This document shows, one piece after another, positions 53,606 to 62,000 of a DNA stretch of 64,000 nucleotides (position 1 is the stretch's first letter; each line of letters opens with the position of its first letter). The notes under the pieces are model-generated. The model did not search any database, was not told the DNA's origin, and saw only the letters and a program-made list of their open reading frames with translations. Position numbers and translations under genes: made by a program. Origin of the DNA: Paenibacillus sp. FSL M7-0420 (GTDB lineage Bacteria; Bacillota; Bacilli; Paenibacillales; Paenibacillaceae); assembly GCF_038002345.1 (NCBI RefSeq), contig NZ_JBBOCJ010000001.1, forward strand, positions 4,836,001-4,900,000, read 5' to 3'.

Positions 53606-53694
53606 GCCAGAAATGCATTGTTAGCGGACTTACGGCGGGAGCAGTGAAGGGGTGAGCTCTGCCCTTTTTGTGACTTTCATGGACAAATGGATTA

Positions 53695-53825
53695 TTCGGG
53701 TCGGAGCATTCAGACATAACATATAGCAGACAACCTGATGCGGCATCCGGATACAACCGGCGCGCCTGCCCATCCGGTCGTCCGTCCGCCGGGCCCGGCG
53801 GGTCCATTATCCAGCAGCACATGAA
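53695..53825 (+). repeat. Propeller-gene leader, copy L4
   Basis: Leader with the 16-base palindrome CCGCCGGGCCCGGCGG. A permease-tail trace (CAGAAATGCATTGTTAGCGG) precedes it at 53608-53653, as before copy 2. Confidence 0.85.
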
Positions 53826-53839
53826 AGGGGTTTTTATTC

Positions 53840-55021
53840 GTGAATACGAATACTACAAACCGTCACAGAAATTTATTATCAGGTACTAATCCTTACGTGT
53901 TTGTGAGTTATGAACATTCCCTTTACTTTGGCTATATTGCTGTCGTTGATCCTGCACAAAATAAGATCATTGAACGGATTATGGTGGGCCCAAAGCCCGT
54001 ATCTATGTGCTTGAATAACCAGGAGGATAAGCTTTATGTAGTGAGTAATGTCCAGGATTCGGTCACTATCATTGATGCGTATTCCTTTAAAGTTATCAAA
54101 ACCCTTCCCATTAGCAGTTCGTCCGCTCAAATTGCTCCTGTTGCTATCTTCGCTGCTCCTCGCGTGAACAAAGTCTATGTAGCCCATTCTGGTGACAAGG
54201 CCGTTACAATTATTGACGCTGACAAGGACGAGGTTATTGCACAAGTGGAATTGCCTGACGGAAGTGGCTACCCGTTCGCCTTTGCCGGTAACATGAATAA
54301 CGACTTTGTCTTTGTTGCCTGCAAGTCTAAAGATAATGATAAAGGTAATGTTGTCGGTATTGATGTTGAATATAACACCGCTCAACCTGTTGGGGATGAT
54401 ATTGAGCTTGAATTTGACGGGATCCACAACCCCTTGACCTTTTATCCAAACGGAGCGGGGCTGGTCACATTTGGACCGACTGGCATGGTGGTTGTTTCTT
54501 CATTTCATGCAATTTTAGAGTCCAAAGCTACAAGTCTGCTGGACAATACAGTATCTGGAGTATACCTGGACAACAATTTGTTATTTTGCACATCGCAAGA
54601 AGATAGAGCTTATCTGAAAAAATTTAAAAACCTATTTTTTAACGGGCAAGGAAACATTACCTATGATGAATTTACAGAACCCGCCAGCTTCAAGGGCCAA
54701 GATAAAATTCGTGCTACACGTAGTCAAAATTATATTGGCGTCACCATACAGCCCACCACTTCCCCGACAGGTGGTCTGCAACTCTACGATGTAAACACTT
54801 CTAGTTCAAAGTTTGTTCCGCTCCCCTATGTAGGTGATCTAGCGTTTGCCGGTGACAGCACGGCTTATGTAGGAGAGGTGAACTCGATTGTTCCGATTGA
54901 TGTGGGAACGGCAACAGCGCTGCCCGCTCTTCTGATTGGCTACAATTCCACTGATCGCATCACCGTCAATAATATAATCTGCGGTTATAGCAATCAATCC
55001 TTGAATGTAGATTTAGTATAA
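53840..55021 (+). CDS. YVTN/YncE-like beta-propeller protein, copy 4
   Basis: A 393-residue paralogue starting at GTG 53840. It is nearly identical to copy 2 over its N-terminal blade (YFGYIAVVDPAQNKIIERI) and its final third (from about SFKGQDKIRATRSQ to NVDLV), with a more diverged middle (FYPNGAGLVTFGPTGMVVV). No secretion signal. Together with copy 2 it shows recent exchange within the array. Function unknown. Confidence 0.87.
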   Translation: MNTNTTNRHRNLLSGTNPYVFVSYEHSLYFGYIAVVDPAQNKIIERIMVGPKPVSMCLNNQEDKLYVVSNVQDSVTIIDAYSFKVIKTLPISSSSAQIAPVAIFAAPRVNKVYVAHSGDKAVTIIDADKDEVIAQVELPDGSGYPFAFAGNMNNDFVFVACKSKDNDKGNVVGIDVEYNTAQPVGDDIELEFDGIHNPLTFYPNGAGLVTFGPTGMVVVSSFHAILESKATSLLDNTVSGVYLDNNLLFCTSQEDRAYLKKFKNLFFNGQGNITYDEFTEPASFKGQDKIRATRSQNYIGVTIQPTTSPTGGLQLYDVNTSSSKFVPLPYVGDLAFAGDSTAYVGEVNSIVPIDVGTATALPALLIGYNSTDRITVNNIICGYSNQSLNVDLV

Positions 55022-55026
55022 AAATC

Positions 55027-55072
55027 GAGCTGTCGCTTCAAGTCGAACTGACTTGGGCGGCAGCTTTTTTTC
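55027..55072 (+). terminator. Terminator after propeller copy 4
   Basis: AGCTGTCGCTTCAAGTC with GACTTGGGCGGCAGCT and a T-run, matching the terminator of copy 2. Confidence 0.83.
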
Positions 55073-55093
55073 TATCTTACTGGACATTAGGAC

Positions 55094-55225
55094 TATTCGG
55101 GCCGGAGCATCCGGACATAACATATAGCAGACAACCTTATGAGGCTTCCGGGAGAATCCGGAGCGCCTGCCCATCCGGTTGTCCGTCTGCCGGGCCCGGC
55201 GAGTCCATGAGCTAGAAGCACATGA
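55094..55225 (+). repeat. Propeller-gene leader, copy L5
   Basis: Leader before copy 5, with slight decay: GGAGCGCC replaces GGCGCGCC, and the palindrome is the imperfect TGCCGGGCCCGGCGA as in L3. The ribosome-site segment CACATGAAAGGGGTTTTTATTC is kept. Confidence 0.8.
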
Positions 55226-55240
55226 AAGGGGTTTTTATTC

Positions 55241-56395
55241 GTGAACACGAATATGGCAAACTGCAGAAGGAATCTATCAGCAGCTCATCCTTATGTCTAT
55301 GTAAGTTATGAAATAAATTCCAATTATGGATATATCGCCGTCATTGATCCTGTACAAGATACGATAGTCAAAAGGATTAGAGTGGGCAGCCGGCCTGGAC
55401 CCATGTGCATGGACCCCGCAGAGGAAAAGCTTTTCGTGGTTAATACTGATAGTGATTCAGTTACCATCATCGATACGAATACCTTGAAGGTTCTGAATAG
55501 TGTTCATATTGGCAATTCGCTCTACAGGAGCTATCCTAATGCTATCTTCGCTGCTCCTAAAGGCGATAAAATCTACGTAGGCCATTCAGGTGATTCGAGC
55601 GTTACAATTATTGACTCCGTCACCAATGAGGTTATTAAACAAGTGGAAATGGTCCCACCCGGAATTGGCATCCCTTTCGCCTTTGCGGGCAATAAGAATA
55701 GCTCCTATGTCTATGTTGCACGCACGTTTGCTGATTTGGCACGAGATAGAGTGGTCGCTATTGGCATTGACGATGATATCGCTCATCCGTATGGTGAAGA
55801 TATTGAGCTAAACTTTGAACCAACCAGCAACCCCTTGGCCGTTCATCCGGACGGGCACACCCAAGTCACGTTAGGATATAACGGCATGCTCACCTATTTT
55901 GACGGTGATGCAATTGGGGAATCCAGTACGTCAAGTTTGCTCGCCAACACGGTTTCCGGGGTCTACACGGACGACAAAAGACTATTCTGTACTATGCGCG
56001 AAGACAGAAATTATCTGAAAGGAATTAAAAATCTGTCCATAGATAAGTATGGAATCATCACCTATGAGAGTTTTGTGGATTTCCCCAGTTACAAAGGGCA
56101 GGATAAAATTCGTCTTTCCCGTAAGCAACTCTACATGGGCGTTACCATTCAACCCACTGATTTCCATACAGGTGGAGTGCAAATCGTTGACTTAAGCGAA
56201 GGCTATCGCGATTTAGTTACACTTCCTGTTGTCGGTGATCTGGCGTTTTATTCAGATACCAAGGCTTATGTGGGAGAACTGAACACGGTTCGTCCGATTG
56301 ATGTGGCAACTTTCACAGTTCTACCCGCTATCCAGATTGGGCGAGAGAACATCACTGTCAAGAATTTAATTTCTGGTTATAGCACTCAATCCTAG
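55241..56395 (+). CDS. YVTN/YncE-like beta-propeller protein, copy 5
   Basis: A 384-residue paralogue starting at GTG 55241. Blades include YGYIAVIDPVQDTIVKRI, KLFVVNTDSDSVTIID and KIYVGHSGDSSVTIID. The middle carries RTFADLARDRVVAIG in place of the CKSKDNDKGNVVAI loop of copies 1, 2 and 4. It ends in ISGYSTQS. No secretion signal. Confidence 0.87.
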   Translation: MNTNMANCRRNLSAAHPYVYVSYEINSNYGYIAVIDPVQDTIVKRIRVGSRPGPMCMDPAEEKLFVVNTDSDSVTIIDTNTLKVLNSVHIGNSLYRSYPNAIFAAPKGDKIYVGHSGDSSVTIIDSVTNEVIKQVEMVPPGIGIPFAFAGNKNSSYVYVARTFADLARDRVVAIGIDDDIAHPYGEDIELNFEPTSNPLAVHPDGHTQVTLGYNGMLTYFDGDAIGESSTSSLLANTVSGVYTDDKRLFCTMREDRNYLKGIKNLSIDKYGIITYESFVDFPSYKGQDKIRLSRKQLYMGVTIQPTDFHTGGVQIVDLSEGYRDLVTLPVVGDLAFYSDTKAYVGELNTVRPIDVATFTVLPAIQIGRENITVKNLISGYSTQS

Positions 56396-56432
56396 CAGTA
56401 ATCAATTATATAGGCCATTAACCGTTAAGGCG

Positions 56433-56478
56433 GAGCTGTCTCTTAAGGTCGAATTTGACTTGTAGGCAGCTCTTTTTT
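56433..56478 (+). terminator. Terminator after propeller copy 5
   Basis: GAGCTGTCTCTTAAGGTC with a mostly complementary TTGACTTGTAGGCAGCTC and a run of six T. Confidence 0.8.
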
Positions 56479-56671
56479 CATCCTCATGAGTCTCTTATCT
56501 TCTTCGTTACCCCTGCCCGTTGTGTGGACGAAACTGGACGTTATAGTTGTTCTGACTTGAGAATCCATACATACCCTATAACAGACATCCAATCGCAGTT
56601 TTCTGACAATATATTACATATTCACCCTGGTTGTCGGTCCGCCGGGTCCATCCGATTCATACACAAGAAAG

Positions 56672-57664
56672 GGTATTTCAACCTTATATGGTCATGTCGC
56701 TGTAATTGATCCGATACAAGACCGGTTGACCAAACGAATTCCGGTAGAAGCCAATGCTGGCCCTATGGCTATGGATCCGACAGAAAAGAGATTATACGTT
56801 GTGAATACCGGCGCAGATACTGTCACCGTCATTGGCCACAAAGCCTATGTAGCCAATTTCAATGACAGAGCCGTAACGATTATTAATACCCAAACGAATA
56901 AGGTTATAACAAAAAAGGATATGGGCCCCGGTAAGCCTTTCGCCTTTGCGAGCAATGAGAAAAGCTCCTTTGTCTATGTCGCCTGCAGGGTTGCCGATGG
57001 ACGCGATTACATTGTCGCCTTTTCCATTGAGGATAACATTGGCTATCAGTATGGCAACGAATTTAATCTTACCTTTGATGAGACCCGCAACCCCTTGACT
57101 GTTTCCCCGGATGGAAACACCCAAATCACGTTGGGAACTAACGGTATCCTTTGTTTTTTTGATGATGATGTGAAAGGCCAGCCTACCACATTAAGTTTAC
57201 TGGACAATACGGTATCCGCAGTCTACCTGGATAACAAATTGTTATTTTGTACCTCGCAAGAAGGAAAGAGCTATCTGAAACGAATTGTTGACCTCACTGT
57301 TAGTCCGAACGGACAAATAAGCTATGATGATTTTAAAGATATTAACAGCTTCAAAGGGCAGGATAAAATTCGTTTTTCCCGCAATCAAAAGTATATAGGC
57401 ATTACCGTACAGCCAACTAATTTCCCGAGGGGTGGTCTGCAAATCTACAATATAACCGCTATCCAGTCCCGGTACGTCTCGCTTGATTCAGTCGGCGATC
57501 TGGCATTCTTCTCAGACACCAAGGCCTATGTGGGAGAATTTCAAGGGATTCGTCCGATCGATCTGGATACTGCAACGGCCCTCCCCGCTATCACACTTGG
57601 TTCCTATGACACCACTCCAGTTCAAGTCAAGAATATTATCTCCGGTTATCGCAACCAATCCTAG
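56672..57664 (+). pseudogene. YVTN beta-propeller, copy 6, truncated and internally deleted
   Basis: In frame from about 56672 it reads GISTLYGHVAVIDPIQDRL, matching the first blade of its neighbours, but the usual start and about 20-25 N-terminal residues are missing. No ATG/GTG/TTG stands at the expected distance from AGAAAGGG; the first standard start is TTG 56726. A further in-frame deletion of roughly 30 residues joins DTVTVIG to HKAYVANFNDRAVTII. The remainder is intact to ISGYRNQS. Its leader is reduced to GTCGGTCCGCCGGGTCCATCCG. It is either a pseudogene or a short variant translated from a weak start. Confidence 0.75.
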
Positions 57665-57690
57665 CAACGCCCTTGAAAGGAGATGTAACC

Positions 57691-58833
57691 ATGACCACAG
57701 ACATGACCAAAACAAAGACAGCAGCCTCTGGTAGTTTTTACCTCTATGTTGACTATGTAAATTATAATGTTTCCGGGTATCTTGCCTTTATAGATCCTGA
57801 GCGCGATGAGGTGATCCGCACTATTATAGTGGGCTTCGATCCTGGCCCAATGTGCATTGATGTTGATGAAAAGATGCTTTATGTGCTGAGCAGCTTGGGC
57901 AGCTCCGTTACTGTCGTTGATACAAAAACAATGAAGGTTACGACTAGCCTTCACGTTGGCCAAGGAAATGCTTCCTACCCTGTTGCAATCTTCGCTTCTC
58001 CAGTAGGCGGAAAACTCTATATAGCCGATTCCGGTGAAAAAACAGTTGTGATTATTAATACCCTCACGAATGCTATTATAAAGGATGTGGATGTGGGCCC
58101 AGGCAAGCCCTTTGCCTTTGCGAGCAATAAGAATAGCAATTTTGTCTATGTTGCCTGTAAGGTTGCCGATGGTGAAGATTACGTTGTCGCTATTTCTCTC
58201 AAGGATGACAGCGCTTATGCGTATGGCAAGGAAATGGGGCTTACCTTTGACGGAACTCACAACCCCTTAGTGGTCCACCCGGATGGGCATACCCAAATTA
58301 CGCTGGGAACTACTGGTATGCTTGTTCACACAGATGATAAAATTGGCAAGCCGGTTACGTCAAGTTTGCTGGACGATACGGTTTCCGGCGTCTACCTGGA
58401 CAACAAAATGTTGCTTTGTACCATGGACGCAGGAAAAAAATATCTGAAACGATTTACAGATCTGGCTGTTGATAAAGAAGGGCACATAACTTACGATGAT
58501 TTTATAGATGTCCCCAGCTTTGAAAGTCAGGATGTAATTCGTTATTCGCGTATGCAAGGCTTTATTTGCATCACCATACAGCCCACAACTACACCCTTGG
58601 CTGCAGTGCAAATCTACACTTCAACCGGTATTAATTTCCCGCTAGCAAGATTTCCTCATGTCGGCGATCTGGCGTTTTCCTCGGATACCAAGGCCTATGT
58701 GGCATTAATTAATAGTATTTGTCCGATTGATCTGAACACCGCAAGGGTCCTGCCCGAAATCCCGATGAGTCCTATAAACAAGGATACTAACCAAGTCAGA
58801 AGTATTGTTTGCGGTTATCGCAATCAATCCTAG
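57691..58833 (+). CDS. YVTN/YncE-like beta-propeller protein, copy 7
   Basis: A 380-residue paralogue starting at ATG 57691 (AAAGGAG 8 bases upstream; an in-frame TTG at 57673 overlaps the ribosome site). It lies only 26 bases after copy 6, without terminator or leader of its own, so it depends on transcription through copy 6. Blades include SGYLAFIDPERDEVIRTI and KLYIADSGEKTVVIIN. It ends in VCGYRNQS. No secretion signal. Confidence 0.87.
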   Translation: MTTDMTKTKTAASGSFYLYVDYVNYNVSGYLAFIDPERDEVIRTIIVGFDPGPMCIDVDEKMLYVLSSLGSSVTVVDTKTMKVTTSLHVGQGNASYPVAIFASPVGGKLYIADSGEKTVVIINTLTNAIIKDVDVGPGKPFAFASNKNSNFVYVACKVADGEDYVVAISLKDDSAYAYGKEMGLTFDGTHNPLVVHPDGHTQITLGTTGMLVHTDDKIGKPVTSSLLDDTVSGVYLDNKMLLCTMDAGKKYLKRFTDLAVDKEGHITYDDFIDVPSFESQDVIRYSRMQGFICITIQPTTTPLAAVQIYTSTGINFPLARFPHVGDLAFSSDTKAYVALINSICPIDLNTARVLPEIPMSPINKDTNQVRSIVCGYRNQS

Positions 58834-58939
58834 CAATGCTCTTTTTACAAGCCAGCAGGATGTTGCCTTTGAGGCAATGAGAATAGCGATTTTGTCATCC
58901 ACACATGGCTCATCGTTTTCTGAGTAAAGACAAAAATAC

Positions 58940-58968
58940 AGCGGATCTCCAATTATTGGAGATCCGCT
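58940..58968 (-). terminator. Terminator of the GH59-SLH gene (possibly bidirectional)
   Basis: A perfect 13-base stem AGCGGATCTCCAA / TTGGAGATCCGCT with a three-base loop. The minus strand continues GTATTTTTGTCTTT, a good T-tract; the plus strand has GCTTTGTTAG, so it may also end the propeller transcript. Confidence 0.8.
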
Positions 58969-59039
58969 GCTTTGTTAGACTTTAATGTTCTGGAGCATGG
59001 ACAGCGTTAATTCATTAGCAACCCGTCCAATCCGCCTGC

Positions 59040-62000
59040 TTACATATGCCCCAGCAGATTGGAGATGACTTGCGCGCTCTCGGCGCGGGTCATGGTCTCC
59101 TGAGGCGCGAATTGCTGGTTGCCGCGTCCTTGGATCAGGCCCATCTGTTCAGCGGTAACGGCAGCGTTCTTCGCCCAATCCTGAATCCGGGAATAGTCAC
59201 TGAACGAGCTGGCAGCAGATTCACTGCTGCTCTTGCTTCCCTTCAAGTGTACATAAGCACGGACAATCATGACTGCCATTTCCTCGCGGGTAATGCGCTC
59301 ATCCGGAGCGAAGGTCTCCTTGCTGCGTCCCTGCACAATGCCTGCTTCGTTCACTGCTGCTACAGCTTCGGTGTACCAGGCTTTGGCATCCACATCGGTG
59401 AAGACTGATGCGGCTGAGCTTGCCGCCTTAAGGCCAAGCGCACGTGTAATCATCGCGGCGAATTGCGCCCTTGTGACTTCTCCTTGCGGATTAAATTGGC
59501 CGCTGGAAATCCCTTCAATAATATGCTTCGCAGCCATGGACTTGATTACACCGCTGGCCCAGCTGTTGCTGCTGACATCGGTGAAGCTCTTATCGTACTC
59601 CAGTACGGCGTACTGGCTGAAATGCTGGACAGCGGCAGTAAACTTTCGATTACTATCTACCAGCTTACCGCCCACATATTCCACTGCTCCGCTGGCAGCG
59701 ATATGGTAGACGCCAAGCAAATCGCGGTTCGCCATAGAATCTACTGCGAAGGTCACAGTCAGCGGCTTGGCAAAAGCCGTCACCGGTACGGTGCTTCCGT
59801 CCGCAGCAACAACCTCCAGGCTGAAGCTGATTACCTCGCTCGCCGCTGTTAACCGGACAGACCCGTTGACTGCCGGATTATTCATCCGCTGTTGTAGGCT
59901 GTCAGCGTCTGTCTTCACCGCAGATAGCCTGATGGCAACTCCATCGGCTTGACCTCCACCTGCAACAACAGTATTCAGGATACTCTTCAAAGCTTCCGGG
60001 CCCAGATCAACAGCAATTGTATTCCAGGCAAGACGCAGGGTGTTCGCGCCTGTCATGCTTGTGACTCCTGCCGGAAGCAGCACGGATTCCGTAGCGTCCG
60101 TAAGCTGAATGGTTACGATTCCGTCTGCCGGAGCCGTGAAATCATCCTGATGAAGCACCTTCTCCGTCTGTGGAGACGGGGAAGGCGTTACAGCCGGTTT
60201 CGGTGTTGGTGTTGCAGTCGGTGCCGGTATCCATACCGGCTCATTCGTTGGAGCCGATGTGGCTGACGGTTCAGGAGCTGGTGTTGGCGTCGGGGTTGGT
60301 GGCTGCTCCACCGGCGGCAGCTCTTCTTCGCTTACCGTCACCGTTCTTGTCACTTCTTCGGCTGCGTTGCCGGCTGTATCTCTGACATTATAATGGAAGA
60401 TATATTCCCCTGCTTGCGCCGTATCCAGTTCGGTCAAGCTGTAGACATCACTGGTTACGGTGGTCTCAATGCGTTCTGTGATATCTCCGTCCTGATCGTC
60501 ATAAGCGGTAGCTCCCGCATCGGTGTATTCCGCTCCGACCGGCAGATTGACTGTCGCCTCGCCATTTAGGGTGATTACCGGCGGTACCGTATCCGGTTCC
60601 GGCAGCGTGATCGTTCCGCTGGCAACGCCCGCTGCCGCTGCTTCTCCCTTGCTTAAGGTTACCGAGAAGGTGAAGCTGCCTTCAGCATCCTCAGTGGCTT
60701 CCTGGAATGCAGACAAGGTAATGTCACCCAAGGTAACGCCCGTAGCCTGGAAGCCAGGCCATCCGCCTATCGTCTGCGCCAGCCAGTTCTGTACAGCTTC
60801 TTCACTATTCGCTTGCGCCTTCTTGACGCTGTAAACCGCTCCTTCAATCATACTCTTCGCCTCAAGCACAGCCTGTTCATTGGCTGTACTGACCAAGTCC
60901 TTCGCCACAGCCAGATAGCTGATCAGCGAAGCCTGGCTGAAAGTATTGTTCACCGAATATTTCACCGTACCGCTGACCGGCAGCGTGAAATCATGTTGAA
61001 CCTTCACTCCGCCCAGACCAGCAACCAGTCCGGTCTTTACCGTCTCGGTCACAATCTCTCCCTCGGCATCAGGATAGCTGATTGTAATATCCATCGTCCG
61101 GTTCAGGTTATTCCACCAGTCCAGATGATAGGAAGTAACCGTATATTTACCTGCACTCAGAGGCAGGTTGTAGACCAGCGGCGTATTTTTCGTATTCGAG
61201 CTGTACACTCCGGTCTGGGCTTTATTGGTGGTAACTACATCACCGCCCAGCCCTTTGACACTGTAGTTACCACCCGTATTCGTATGTCCCCATACTGAAT
61301 CCCCTGTGGACAGTTGATCCGCTTTATGATTCAGCAGACTGTCGCCTGCAAGACCCTTGACCGCTGAATAAGGCGGAGTGTCGCCATCCCCGGCAACACC
61401 CATGTCCAGGAAGTACACCAGCCCCTCAGGAACCACTTCCACATAGGTAATAGTCTTCAGGCTTCCATAGGTGCCAGTGACCGCTACCCGTTCATATGGA
61501 GTATTGAAGTTAAGCGTATCGAGATTCCACTTCACAGCTACCTGTATGGTCGTGCCGTCTGCGAGCATGGCCTCAACTTTGGCTGGAAGCTCCGGCAGTT
61601 GCCCTGCATAGGTGGCCCTGTCTGGAATGGACGCAAGCTCTCTCACATCTCCGAGCAGCAGCAGATTCAGAGAGGAAGACAGACGTTCCGCCAGCTGCGT
61701 TGCCCCTTCCTGGTCCAGCCGGTAGAGAACGGGATCATTCAGTGCTGCCTGGGCTGTATCCAGGGCATTCGTGAACATCCTCCAATCCTTCTCCGGGTAG
61801 CCCTCTTCCCTGCTGACCGCAAGCGCAGCACTCACCGCCTGCTGAAGACCCGCCGTATCCGGACTGCCTGCTCCTTCACCGCCGATGACCGCTACGGAAT
61901 CCACGGCCAGAGTTCCGCTCAGCACCTTGAGCTGAACCGTATGCTCAGCGTATTTCAGTCCACGGAGCGTGAAGGTCTGGTATAGCTCCTTCGCTGCGTT

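Noticed and set aside
49385..55225. Propeller leaders as a known riboswitch class
   Set aside because: The palindromes and spacing did not match any riboswitch core I recognise; left as a conserved regulatory/repeat element of unknown role.
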